Positions 48,478-60,447 are shown, counted from the stretch's first letter. The stretch: DNA of 64,000 nucleotides from Aquatica leii (GCA_035610365.1 CM069433.1:194378760-194442759); one strand, 5' to 3'. A program made the numbers and translations. The notes: generated by a model from the letters alone, not told the origin.

Positions 48478-48849
48478 AAAAAATTTATTATATTGCTAAA
48501 AAATGTACTACACTATCCACGTAGCAGAAAAACCAGCGTGGGATAGCATTAGTTTAAGCTATCATGTCTTTCGCATTTCCATCGATTAAAAAAATATAAA
48601 GATAGGATAAACGCCAATTTTTTTAATAAATTAATTGCAATAATTGATACTTTAGAAGTTACCCCTATGGGTATATTCTAAAATAAGAATTTATAAAAAT
48701 ATAAATTACTGTTTGGGGTAAACATCAATGCATTTCCATTATAATAAAAAAATACTTTTCACTATCCCTAACTAACTTTTTTATAAATTACTTCCAAGTG
48801 TCACACTTAACGACTATAAGAAAAAACTATAATGAATCATCCATTCAAT

Positions 48850-49020
48850 GTTGTGGAGTGGTGTAATAAACTATATACATACATTACAAGCAGATACTAC
48901 TAGAACAACATAAAAAATTTTAATTATTTAAAGTTTTAATTTGTAACACTAGCACACGGCGCCTTATTAAACACCTAGGTGTCTAAAGTATAATAAACAT
49001 AAAAAAACAATAATTAATAA
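48850..49020 (-). repeat. inverted satellite-2 monomer next to the left arm
   Basis: The stretch reads GTGGAGTGGTGTAATAAA, then AAAGTTTTAATTTG, then AAACACCTAGGTGTCTAA, the reverse complement of the array monomer. Orientation switches near 49030, after which all units read forward. Confidence 0.8.
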
Positions 49021-49493
49021 TGTCGGCCCTTGCAATTAATCAAAACTTTAAACAATCCCATTTAAAAAATATTTTTCCGTTAAGCATATAATTTATTACA
49101 CTACCCCACATTGTTGATTAATGTTTCCTTATGTTTAATATACAATATTCGACACCTAGGTGTTTTCTAAAACTGTGTATGCTAGTGTAATATATTAAAA
49201 CAAATCAATTTTTTTAAATTTTATTTTAGTATTATCTGTCTGTACTGTAAGCATAACATTTATTACACCACCCCACATTATTAACTATTGTTATTTTTTA
49301 TGTTGAAGATACAGTATTACAACACTTAAGGGTCTAATAGAACGTCGTGGGCTTGCAGAATAAATCAAAATTTAAAATAATACAATTTTTTAAATTTTAT
49401 TTTAGGATTATCTACCTGTAGTGTAAGCATATTTATTACACCACCCCACATTATTGATTATTGTTTACACAATATTAGACACATATGTAATAA

Positions 49494-50197
49494 GCGCCAT
49501 AAATATAATCTCCCCTAACTTCTATACTTTATTACAACGAAATATAATCTAAAGTTTTTCTCTCAAAATGTTCTATTACATCTGCTTGCAACTCATTGTC
49601 GTCGTTAAAACGACGCCCGCTAAGATCTTTTTTTAAATTAAAAAATAATCCGGACTGTAGAGTAGGTGATCCAAATCTTGAAAGCTACATTAGTAGATGG
49701 CAGTATTGACGGGAGCATTGTCGTGAAATAATCAAACTCCTTACCTTACTCCTTTTTGGTGACGTTTTGCATAAATATTGTCCCTCACTTTATGCAATAA
49801 AAACACATAATATAAAATGTGTTGATGTGTTATCGCCTCAATTGGGCGACCAGACCACTATGCATCTTCCAGGGCTTCTGCCCCAAAGCATTTTGCCCAC
49901 TTTTTTACAATGAAATACAAAGGACACGAATCACCATAAACGCCGTCTAAACGTTGTTTCATTTCATTAGGCGTATTCCCTTTTTATTTTAAAAATTTGA
50001 TAACCGCGCGATACTCAATTTTCATTACCTCAAACATTTTATAGATTAGTTACGTCGTCTTGCTAGGTAGTAAGAACTACTGCTCCTCGAACCGCCATAT
50101 TTGTAGTGTAAGTCTAGCGAATCTGCATGCATGACGTAACAGAGTTTGAAGACGCTTCGAATCGTATAAGCGTATCAGATAGAGAATTTATGGCGCC
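49494..50197 (-). mobile_element. internally deleted mariner element
   Basis: Inverted ends GCGCCATAAAT (49494) and ATTTATGGCGCC (to 50197) bound a minus-strand transposase remnant. Readable parts are VYGDSCPLYFIVKKWAKCF and SGRPIEAI near 49840-49960 (helix-turn-helix region of a mariner transposase), HDNAPVNTAI near 49700, and LSGRRFNDDNELQADVIEHF near 49570-49630. The middle of the gene, with the first catalytic Asp, is missing. The host sequence at both sides is satellite 2. Confidence 0.7.
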
Positions 50198-50220
50198 TAC
50201 CTCGTAGGTGTTAAATAGGA

Positions 50221-52955
50221 CGACGCACATAGGGGTATCTGACTTCGAAATTTGGACAAAATTATTTTCTCATCTATAACAACTTAGAACAGTATAATCA
50301 ACTCAACAAATCAAAAATATATTATTCTGATAATGACATCCACGGTTCATCAGAGAATTCCACTGTCTCCTCTCCGAGGTCTTGATCGTCCGATGAATCT
50401 GATTGATTTGGTGTTTCAGCAGGAAGAAGCATTTCAATAGTTTCTTTGAGGAACGGTTTTGTCGTTTTCCTCTGAGTAGGTCTCATACCAGTGATCAGGG
50501 AATCCGAACTTAGTAGCAGTCTATTTATAATATCGAGATTGCAGGACTCCCGGCTAAACTTTCGAGCGTAATTTTGACGGTACAGGCGGAAGTGCTTATT
50601 TCTAGCCTCAGCGGCCTCCTCTGACATCATTCCTATGGGCAACAAAGCCTTTTCAATTATAAAAGATCCATGAAATAGTATTTTATAAAGAGTGGGCGTC
50701 ATTGGATGCCATGGATATAACTCTACACATAATTTTGCTGAGTCTGAACAAAAAAGTTTGAATTTTGTTGTGTCTATTTTGTGACCGCTTGATACAGCTT
50801 CCAAAATTACTTCAATGCTATATATCAAGCCAGAATCTATTCCCGTAATTGATGCTGAGAGCTCATGGTCTGCAAAAAATCTCCTGCTGGTATTTCCATC
50901 ATTGCTGTTTCCAAATCCAGCTTTAAGAACATCTACAATTAAACCTAATTTGGTTCGAAATTCCTCTTGTATCTCCTTCTTTTTTTGCTGCACTATTTGC
51001 TTCTCATTATCAGCCCTTAATTGTCATTTCCTTACTGGCAATTTATAAGCAAGATGAAGAACTGCTTCAAATAATCTTATTCTCTCGTGCAGTCGACATC
51101 CCAAATTTAAGAGCGTCTTCATTTATTTGCTTTCTCGCATATACGTTATTAAAATCCTTGGATGTAGCTCCACAAATATAACACTTCATTGTGGATTTAT
51201 TGTCGGTTGCAGCATTGCACACTTTGGCATCAACCATTGTAAACATCATCACATGTTTTACCAAAAACGTTTTGTTTATTTGTTGCGTGACTTGGGTAGG
51301 CTCTAATAAATTAATTTTATTTTCGATGTAACTGATTTCTTCCTTTGTGATATCTGCTGTTTCTTTTACAAATCTTATGCGAATCGGGCGACAATATCGC
51401 GGAGAGGAAGGCAATGGGTTTTGCCAAATTAACTGTTTTTCATGTCCACAAGATAATTGTAAAGGGACAAACGAACTTTGGAAAAGGTTCGCGTCAGAAT
51501 CAGAGTTATTTATAAATTTTTGCTTAAATGTTGTTTGTTGGGATCCATCACACCCCCACTTGTACATCAATGTTATTGTTTCTATTTCCTCATCATCCAA
51601 ATGCTGAACAACTTCCGTCAAAGACAACAATAGTCGCGAAGCAGTATGATTCAATACATCTTGGAGATTGACTTCAGCACAAGTAGCAGTGATTCTGTGA
51701 GATTCTTGCACAGGGTAACAGTATTTTTTAGCATTTTGTAATATTGTGTAGCAAGGATAACTTTTTTTATTAAAGTTTCTAATTATATCGTACTGTTTCC
51801 TAGAAAGGCCAGCTTCGAGGAACATAGACAACGCTTCCACTGGGGTTAATTGTTGAATTTGCTCCTTCTGACTTTCAATGAGTGCTTCTCTATATTTTTT
51901 GCACGATTTGGAGATTTTGATAAATTTCTTATCACATTTGAAGCATCTGCCTTGCCTTCAGATCGCAACATTACATGAGTAGTAAAAGACAACTCTTTAG
52001 AGGTCATTTTTCTTCGAATAGCTTCTGTTTTTCTTCTTTTACCTTTTGTGGGCGTCCCGGTCGAGATATTCTCTGTGGTAATTCAAAAGTCTTTTGTAAC
52101 CAACTATCATTTCTCTTAAGGAAAAGGTCTTCAACATAATGGGAAGCAACCCATCTTTGTTTAATTTCTGATTTAAGATTTGATAGTTTGTGTTTAACTT
52201 GTTTTCGTTAATCCTCAGAGTAATTTTGGGCATTTAATAAAAAAGTTTTGGCATGGTCCATTTTTTTGTTAATATCGCAATCAGGGTGGTCTTGCATAAT
52301 GTCGTAAAAACGTTTTTGGGTCATAAGTTTGACTCCGGAAGGCTCTAAAAAAATAAAAACAAACTGTTACTTAATTATTAATTTTCTGTTGTGTGATGTA
52401 CTAAGTTATTTAGTGTGATAACTCAGCAAATTGGATAAAGTTGGAATGTTTTTTTTCTAGGATGATAAGAAGAGACTTTTTTCTATAATATGATATAAAC
52501 ATCATAACCGGGACTCGCCCAGAAGTATAACAAAACTCTTCGCGTTTAACAAAATTTCATTTTCAAAATTGTTCAAAAACGATGTTCCCAAAATCATTAA
52601 TATTTTTATAAAATTGCGTTATAGTAGTATTAAAATTAGTGCAGTAAGTTGTACATACCTGCCTCAAAAATATCCATGCTCAAAAACTGGTTGAGGTTTT
52701 CTTAAAACTTTAAAATAACACTTTGAAACGTTATATCGCAATAGAACGCCAAGAACAAAATACACGCACGATAAACGACGATCCAATTCCGAGTGAGATT
52801 ACTGCTAACATGGAGGGAGGGGGGACAAAAAAAGGGCGATGTTTTGTCTGCCATCTATTCACGTATCTCAGGTCGAGACTGGTTTTTTGATATAAACTAT
52901 TTCACAAAATGGAATTTTGTCCGGATTTTGAAGTCAAATACCCCTATGTGCGACG
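50221..52955 (-). mobile_element. Transib transposon (RAG1-related) with CGACG target duplication
   Basis: The element is 50226-52950 (2725 bp). Both ends start CACATAG, followed by a 23-bp spacer beginning GGGTAT and then ACAAAATT. This is the heptamer-23-nonamer layout of a V(D)J recombination signal, as described for Transib ends. The flanks are 5-bp repeats CGACG (50221-50225 and 52951-52955), matching the CGNCG preference of Transib. The pre-insertion site (TAGGACGACGTATG) is present intact in another satellite unit near 53389. It encodes one transposase on the minus strand, now broken. Confidence 0.93.
50322..52677 (-). pseudogene. Transib transposase (RAG1-like DDE), two exons, inactivated
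   Basis: Transib transposase cuts and pastes DNA and shares its catalytic core with RAG1. Exon 1 (52659-52677) reads MDIFEA and splices at GTATGT to an acceptor (TTTTTTTAG) before 52344. The N-terminal part is frameshifted (YKRLLNYHREYLDR, then KRRKTEAIRRKMTSKELSF). The core from 51840 has YKWGCDGS (first Asp, 51549), SFVPLQL, SPRYCRPIRIRFVKET, and TMVDAKVCNA (second Asp, 51231), then CYICGATSKDFN. After a frameshift near 51085 and a TGA (about 51026) at a usually Trp position, it continues AGFGNSNDGNTSRRFF and LLPIGMMSEEAAEARNKHFR (third acidic residue, near 50610-50625), ending in an acidic tail at 50322. There are at least one further stop and one further frameshift near 52160-52215. Confidence 0.92.
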
Positions 52956-55767
52956 TATGCTTGTGTAATAAATATTAAACAATCCGATTCTTAATTTTTT
53001 TAGTATTACCTTCCTATACTGTATGCATTGAATTTATTACACCACCCCACAATATTGATTATTGTTTTTATATGTTTAATACAAAATATTAGACACATAG
53101 GTGTGAATAGGCAATGTGCTAATGCACATTAAACCTTTGAACAATACGATTCTTAGTTTTCATTTGGTATTCTGCTTAGAAATCATTACACCACCCCATA
53201 CGTATTATTGATTATTTTTATATGTTTAATATAAATTATTAGACACGTAGGTGTTGAATAAGAAGTGTGCTAGTTTACTAAATTAAAGCGTTAAACAATT
53301 CGAACATTATTACACAACCCCACATTATTGATTATTGTTTTTATATGTTTAATATACAATATTAGACAACTAGGTGTTTAATAGGACGACGTATGGTAGT
53401 ATAATAAATTAAAACTTTAAACAATCCAATTCCTAATTTTTATTTGATAATTTGCTTAGAATTTATTATACCACCCCATATTATTGATTATTGTTTTTAT
53501 GTTGTTAATATATAATATTAGACACGTAGATGTTGAATAGACCGGTGTGTACTGGTATAATAAATTAAATCTTTAAACAATCCGGTTTTTTTTTGTATTA
53601 TCTACTTGTACTGTACGTATAAAATTTATTACAGTACCCCACCTCAAATATTACTGTTTTATGTTCAATATATAATAATAGAACGACATGCTTTGGTGTA
53701 ATAAATTAAAACTTTAAAAACAATCTGATTTTTTAAACTTTATTTTAGTATTATCTGCCTGTAATAAAGCATATATAGTATTTTATTACACCACCCCACA
53801 TTATTGATTATTGTTTTTATGTGTTTAAAATACAATATTAGACATTAGGTGTTTAATAGAAAGTGTGCTAGTGTAATAAATTAAAACTTTAAACAATACA
53901 ATTTTAGAATTTTTTTTGGTATTAACCGCTTGTACTATATCATAGAGTTTATTACACCATCCCAAATTAATGATTATTGTTTTTTTATGTTGAATATATA
54001 ATATTAAAATACTTAAGTGTTTAATAGAACGCCGTGGGGTGGTGTAATAAATTAAAACTTGAAATAATACAATCTTTTAAAATTTATTTTAGTATTATCT
54101 ACCTGAACTGTAAGCATATAATTTATTACACCACCCCACATTATTGATTATTGTCTTTATATGTTTAATAAACAGTATTAGACACCTAGGTGTTGAATAA
54201 GATGACTTGTGCTAGTTTAATGCATTAAAACTATAAAACAAGTCGGTTTTTAATGACTTTTGTATTATCTGCTTGAACTGTATGCATAGAATTTATTACA
54301 CTACTCCACATCAATTATTATTTTTTTATGTTTAATATATAATAGTAGACACTTCAGTGTTTAATAGAACGGCGTGGTGTAACAAATTAAAATTTAAACA
54401 ATTCCGTTCTGAATTTGGTTTGTATTATTTTTTTGTACTGTTCGCATAGAATTTATTACACCGTCCTACATCATTGATTATTGTTTTTATGTGTTTAATA
54501 TACAATAGTAGATACCTAAGTGTTTAGTAGAACCTGTGCTAGTGTAATAAATTAAATCTTTAATAATCCCATTTTGGATTTTATTGTTTTACTGTTTACT
54601 GTTTCATATACAATATTCGACACCTAGGTGTCTTATAAGATGGTGTATGGTAATGCAATATATTAAAACAACTCAATTTTTAATTCAATTATCTGCTTGT
54701 ACTGTATCATAGAATTTATTACACCATCGCCCACTAATGATTATTGTTTTTTTATGATGAATATATAATATTAAGACACTTCAGTGTTTAATAAAACGTC
54801 GTGGGCTTAATGCATTAAACAAGTCGATTTTTAATGTTTTTTGTATTATCTGCTTAAACTGTGTGCATAGAATTTATTACACTACTCCACATCAATTATT
54901 ATTATTGTTTTAATGTTCAATACACAATAGTAAACGCTTAAGTGTTTAATAGAACGTGTGCTAGTGTAATAAAATAAATCCCATTTCGGATTTTATTTAG
55001 TATTATCTACTTCTACGGTCTCATATAATTTATTACACCATCTCACATTAATGATTATTGTTTTTTAAGGTTGAATATATAATATTAAGACAGTTGAGTG
55101 TTTAATAGAACCTGGGCTGGTGTAATAAATTGACTGAACTGAACTTACTGCACCACCCCACATTATTGATTATTGTTTTTCTATGTTTAATATACATTAT
55201 TAGACACCTAGGTGTTTAATAGAACAACGTGTAATAAATTAAACCTTTAAACAATCCAATTCTTAATTTTTATTTGGTATTATCTGCTTGTACTGCATGC
55301 ATAGAGTTTATTACACCACCCCATGGTATTGATTATTATTTTTATACTTTTAATGTATAATATTAGGTACTTGAGTGCTTAATATGATGATGTGTGCTAG
55401 TGTAATGTAATAAAAACTTTAAACAATCCGATTATTTTTAATTTTTTTGTATTATGTGGTTGTATGCATAGAATTTATTACACTACCCCACATAAAATAT
55501 TACTGTTTTTTATGTTTATTATACAATATTAGGCACTTAAATGTCTATTAGAACGACATGTGTAGTATAAGTTTTTGTATTGTAATGTATTGATTAGGAA
55601 TGAGTAAAATTTTCATTTTCACAACTATTTTAGATTGTAACCCCATAGAAGAGGTTTTTAAAAACTATACCACAGTTATAATTTTTTTATTGATACAAAT
55701 ACGAAAGCGTGGTGAAGCTTAAACTAATGCTATGTGGAAAGTGCAACAAACGTTTTAAGCAATATAA

Positions 55768-55934
55768 CAAATTTGCAGTGGCGGCTTCTCCATTAGGTCG
55801 CTTGGTCAATGACCCCCCAAAAATATACTAAAATTTGTTTTATTTTCAGTTTTACTTAATAAGAATGCGTTTAAAATTTTAATATTGAAACCACCCTCTT
55901 GTAACATTGACCACCAACCGCCACTGCAAATTTG
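55768..55934. mobile_element. hAT-type MITE, 151 bp, with 8-bp target duplication
   Basis: The element 55776-55926 begins CAGTGGCGG and ends CCGCCACTG. It is flanked by perfect 8-bp repeats CAAATTTG (55768-55775 and 55927-55934). CAGTG ends and 8-bp duplications are typical of hAT elements; with no coding room it is a MITE. It sits at the outer edge of foldback structure 2. Confidence 0.9.
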
Positions 55935-57399
55935 TAATTAATGTGTAAACAATTCTGGTATAGTTTAGGTATAGTATTTTTCACAACAATATTTCGGCAA
56001 CACTTTTTATCAAACTTTATCGATAACCTAAGATAATACAATCGTGAAAAATTTCTTCGCTGATTTCTAAGGATTCTTACCTACAAAATTTACTGAGAGG
56101 ACGTTGATATTGTCGCTTTACGAAATAGTTAATTATTTCTTAGTAAAATTTTATGCATAACTATCACTAGATCGTCTACATTTAAATTTTTATTTGGAAA
56201 CCATTTGAGTCTCCTGGTTAACGCTGAGGTATATTCGTTTAAGTATCGTTTCCGATAGTTTTCTGTTTTTGAGACGTGCCAATCTAAAAATGGTTTTGTG
56301 TTAAACTTTCAGCACCAACATCAGATCACTCTCTGCTAGTGATTGTAGATGAAGCTGCTTCTTTCAATATCATTCTTTGGGCACTCTTCACAGATTTGAG
56401 CTTTGGTTGTCCCTCTTTGTATATTCAAAAATTATAATTATCTTTTGTAGTCTTCATTTTGTGTGCGTCTCTAACCAGGTCGGTTTAAGGTTATGAACAC
56501 AGTAATTAAGTGAATTTAGGTTTCGTAGCAAAGGAAAAAAATTAAATTAATAGAAAAATAAGAACGTTTCGTTGTCTCATACTATAACGTTCTATCCCAA
56601 AGAAAGTCAATGGATTAGAAAAAACAAGAAAAATTCCCTAAAACTTTTTTCTTCAACTGCAAAGAAAAACTGTAAACGACAGCACGCCCAGACACTTAAT
56701 CTAATGAAGAAATGTGTTCACCCTACAGCCCTAACTTCGTCCCCAGCTACCTGACCTGTTCGTTTACGGAAGAGATTTAAGAAAAAAAACTAAAACGCTG
56801 TGTCAAAAAATATCGATGCTGTTGAAAATATGTATTAAAAAGATATCAAAAATATTAAAGCCGGTACAGTAAATATTAATTATCGGAAATTTTCTGTTAC
56901 TTCCCATTCGTAAAAAATCGTATTTTTAAAAAATAAAACCTTTTAAAAACGAAGAGTAATTTGAACCGAACAAATCCGGAAGTAGGTCAACTCGAAACAT
57001 GCAAATCTTTCCTTGTTTACTAAATCACATTACTCCTTTTTTCGTACGTATCCTTATTACAGACAACTTAGTAATTCAATCGACTCGAAATGTAAATAAA
57101 TCGTTAACGCGTTTGTTTACATTTGCTATGATTATCTACACGGCGTTTACAAATAGTTCCAAATTCAAACAATAATTATTCCAGTGAAAGCGTTTGGGTT
57201 GTATTTAGAAACGCGTTTGGAGATTTCGAGTCGAGAGGCCATAAATTATCTGTCAGGTATAGAGCGCTCGAATGTAGGTTAAATTTCGTATATATTAGAA
57301 TTTAACGTTTTTAAACAACGATTAAATAAGTAAGAATATTATTTCGAAAAACGGATCGACTCATATAAACATACAAACAAGATGGTGTAACGTTTCATA
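55935..57399. other. intergenic; forkhead/GATA-type motifs near 57040-57260
   Basis: No exon is supported. 57040-57260 contains TGTTTACATTTGC, GCGTTTACAAATAG, GATTATCTA and GGCCATAAATTATCTGTCA, with a higher CpG density than the flanks (AACGCGTTTG occurs twice). It might be a regulatory element; evidence is motif-level only. Confidence 0.25.
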
Positions 57400-57720
57400 T
57401 TACAAAAGACCCACAAAATCCTCTAACCTGTCACTTGCCAACCTTTTGTAATCTTCTTTCAGAGTCAATTTGCGTTTTTTTGTAGGCCACCGTAAAAGGT
57501 CGAAGAGAATCTCTTTATAGAATGTATAAGGCGTTCTAATAATAAGTAAATTCTGAAAACTTGTTAGAACGCCCAATCTCTTCAATCAATCACCCTATAT
57601 AGTATAAGCGCAATATATGTATAAAAAAAAACAGATAATTTCAAATAATTCAGGTAAGCATACAAGGTGTTCTAAACAAAATAGTCTATTAGATAGATTT
57701 TAATTTTAAATATATACCGA
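57400..57720. repeat. short transposon-like repeat shared with 63385-63730
   Basis: ACAAGGTGTTCTAAACAAAA followed by TAGTCTATTAGAT (57664-57696) recurs in inverted orientation at 63691-63726 (ATCTAATAGACCATTTTGTT, then GAAACGCCTTGT). CACCCTATATAGTAT (57590) resembles CACCCTATAGATAATG (63388). These look like termini of a small DNA element. A minus-strand frame (RWPTKKRKLTLKEDYKRLA) at 57400-57585 has no recognisable identity. Confidence 0.4.
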
Positions 57721-57842
57721 AAGTCGTCAAATGATATATGGTTATAGAATTTTTTAATTTTATGACAATTCTTGTAAAGGTTTATAAAGCTATATGCGGT
57801 GGTTGTTAAAAAAAAGATTTTATCTTAAGAAAAGTTTGATGT

Positions 57843-58240
57843 AGGTTGCGTACTGTATAAGTTTCGTCCCGTAACGCCCCCTTCTTGTCACATTCAGAAT
57901 ATCATCTGTCAGTTTCATTTTGACATATTTCCGCTTTGATGTTAGAAGGACCTAACGTTCGCGTCCAGTAAGACCTTCATTTTTAAAATGATTTGCTTCA
58001 TCCACATTATTAATGGGTGCGTCGATTTTATTGCCTTTGTGGTACTTGTGAGGGTCTTCCTAGGCCACCTGGGTCACCGCCACATGTCTGATCCTTTCGG
58101 AAATTGTGCATGTCGAGTCGATTAGGTACATTGTGTTGATAATTTGGAATCACGTACGATTGGAGGTATTGGTTACTTACACCAATTGCCAGGCGTAATT
58201 TGAAGTCAAGTCGAAGTATTTGGGTAATGGACGATTAACT
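57843..58240 (-). pseudogene. gene-like repeat family, copy B (possible chemoreceptor)
   Basis: Minus-strand blocks match copy A: DPHKYHKGNKIDAPINNVDE (57998-58060) after an acceptor-like GCCTAG, YSECDKKGALRDETYTVRNL (57850-57905) after TGACAG, and LTSNYAWQLV near 58180-58200, followed by GTAAGT. Stops occur between blocks. The conservation of reading frame over DNA in the blocks suggests exons of a former gene. Confidence 0.4.
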
Positions 58241-60187
58241 TCAGGACTTGTTTCTTTTCTTGAGTTTCCTATTCCGCTTGTCGGCATTAAAATCGTTGCA
58301 AAAAATTATTGAAAATGAACACAATTACTTAAAAAACGAACAGATTCTTGATATTCAAATGGAACGTATAGCCATAAATTGGGGAGAAGAAAACAGCTCA
58401 GACGAAAACTTCAGTGACACGGTGATTTATTTTTTTTATTACCTAAGTATGTTCACTAAGTACATAAATTATTAAATCAATATAAAACTTGAATTGTGAT
58501 TTTGTACATGTACCAAGGATTAATTACGCCGCCACTGGTAAGTGATTTTAAGCTCTTATTCTTGACGATGGTTCCCGAACACAATGACGTGTACTGCGCG
58601 ACCCGAATCATCTCTGGTTGCGCGAACTGTAATATATCTTTTCTCTTCTCTTTCTTTTTTTTATATATTTTGGGTGGTTGGTTAGACATCAAAGGGTTGG
58701 TCACCCATTTCGTTTCTTCTACAGAGGGAAAAGCAAAACAGACATCTACATCTGGGCACCGTAAGGTGGTCTCTCGTTTCGTTTTTCTACGAGGAGAATA
58801 ACGAATCCGTCTTGCCGTATCTTTATCATTTCTACTTCATTTTTTTCTTCTTGGATCTAGGGATGTTCTATGTGCCAACCATTCTTCTTTCTTTTTGATT
58901 CTCTTTATGATTCACCTCTTGAGCGGTTAGTTAAACTTAAAAACATCTTGCCTTATCGTTCTCAGTCTTTCTTACTTTTCATTTTTTGTTATTTTTCTTC
59001 GTGATTGGTTGGTCATCTGCATGCCACATCTCTTTCTTTCTTCTTGTTCCTCATAAAATTTGCCTTGAGCGGTTAGTTGGGCATTGAAGGGCTGGTCACT
59101 CCTTTCGTTTCTTCTAGGGAGAAAAAAACAAAACAGACATTTACATCTAGTCTTTCTTACTTTTCATTTTTTTTCTTCTTCTTGATTGGTTTGGTTTTTT
59201 TTGTCTTCAGTGTTTCCTGCAACTATGTTTCTTTAATTTTTCTTTTCTTTCTCAGTTTCTTCTCTTGCTTTATTAGGTTTAATGAGTTATTGTTTTGTTG
59301 TGCTTGGTTTGAAACTTGTAATCGAGTGCAACGTTGTTTCTGGTACTTCCGTTCTTCGGCATTTACGTTCCAATGTAACATTCTAACACGACGATCACTG
59401 ACTGGCGACGTTTGATTATCAAGTGAAGCTTCTTATTCTTTCTTATTTACTCTTACTTCTTTTTCTTTCGGTTTTGCATGGTATGTTGCGATTTGAATTT
59501 TGCTTTGATCGGTAGGTACATTTAAGTAGTATTTAACTTTTTGGAACTTGGTGGTTGTGACTTTTGGATTTTTTCTCTGTCTTTTAGGTAATTCGACTTG
59601 TGTCGACTTTAACCAGAATCTTTTTGCTTGAGAATTCTTCGTTGAGTTTTGCTTTCTTAGATCTTTAGGGTCTGTTTTTTTAGTGGAAGAATAGTATACA
59701 ATCTGTTGACGACTTTTTGGAACTGTCTAATTTTTTTCTTTCTTCTTTTTTGACTTTTTCTTTCTAAATCCGTATAGGTATTACCATTAGAGATCCGCTT
59801 ATAATGTAATTAGTTTTGTAAATTTATATTGAGGGTTGGATTTATATCTGTGAGCTGAGGTTTCATGGGATTTTACGGTGTTGTCTTTGACCGTGGTCTA
59901 CGCTTCTCTCTTTCCTCTCTCTATCCTTCAGTGATGTCTATAGGACTGCGTTGCTTTCTTGCTTTTATAGCGTAACGACTTATGTCGATTTTTAACGAGT
60001 ACCTCTTTTAATACTTCGTTTCTGTTGGTTAGAGTTTTTAGTTCTTTGAAGTATCATTCCGTTCCATGCGACTTTTGGACACATTTGATTGGTAATACTT
60101 AGCGAAGTAGAAAAGCATCTTTCATTTACGTTATTTTTTGGGTTAAGTGTTATTATATTTGAGTTGGTTTTGAATTTTAGGATTCTG
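58241..60187. other. T-rich region with a diverged direct repeat
   Basis: 58620-60180 is dominated by T and C on the plus strand. A stretch of about 85 bp at 58680-58765 (GGTCACCCATTTCGTTTCTTCT, then AAAACAGACATCTACATCT) recurs at 59069-59155. It may be untranslated or LTR sequence of an unknown retroelement. No protein motif is readable. Confidence 0.35.
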
Positions 60188-60447
60188 TCCTTGGTGTATA
60201 AGTTTCGTCCCGGAACGCCCCCTTCTTGTTACATTCAGAATATCAGCTGTCAGTTTCACTTTTGACATATGCATATTAATAAAAAAACTATTAGCAATTA
60301 GCATCACTAAGCAATCGTGGGTACAATTCCTTTATTATCTATCAATTTATGTACTTGTCGAACATAAATATGTACGATAATTTGATGTACGGAGTGTTCC
60401 CCACTTCAAGGAGCCTGCAACATCATTCCCATCTGTGATATTTATCG
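60188..60447 (-). pseudogene. gene-like repeat family, copy C (truncated)
   Basis: The minus strand reads YSECNKKGAFRDETYT after TGACAG (60190-60255), as in copies A and B. The middle exon-like block is absent. The second half (AGCATCACTAAGCAATCGTG, then ATGTACGGAGTGTTCC) matches 37125-37390 of copy A. Confidence 0.4.

Larger units (their letters stand above)
49030..55580 (+). repeat. satellite array 2, about 160-bp monomers, interrupted
   Basis: Units carry TTTATTACACCACCCCACAT, TATTGATTATTGTTTTTA, then GACACCTAGGTGTTTAATAG and GTGTAATAAATTAAAACTTT. The anchor CACCCCAC or a variant recurs near 49268, 49442, 53042, 53189, 53315, 53471, 53637, 53793, 54134, 54729, 55155, 55317 and 55480. Spacing is 130-175 bp. 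The array is split between about 49490 and 52955 by the mariner and Transib insertions. The CACCTAGGTG core is a 10-bp palindrome. Confidence 0.9.
48478..55775. mobile_element. foldback structure 2: inverted ends flanking satellite array 2
   Basis: The left arm at about 48478-48700 and the right arm at about 55560-55767 are inverted copies. Shared blocks are ATTATATTGCT(T)AAAA, then CATTAGTTTAAGCT, then TCTATGGGGTTACAATCTAAAATAG (right, read on the minus strand) against ACCCCTATGGGTATATTCTAAAATAA (left). Inside lies a tandem array with one monomer reversed at the left. Two unrelated DNA transposons (mariner and Transib) are inserted in it. Without them the structure would be about 3.9 kb. Confidence 0.65.

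Noticed and set aside
50815..51048. Plus-strand frames opposite the Transib transposase
   Set aside because: The minus strand has the catalytic blocks; the plus frames are shadows.
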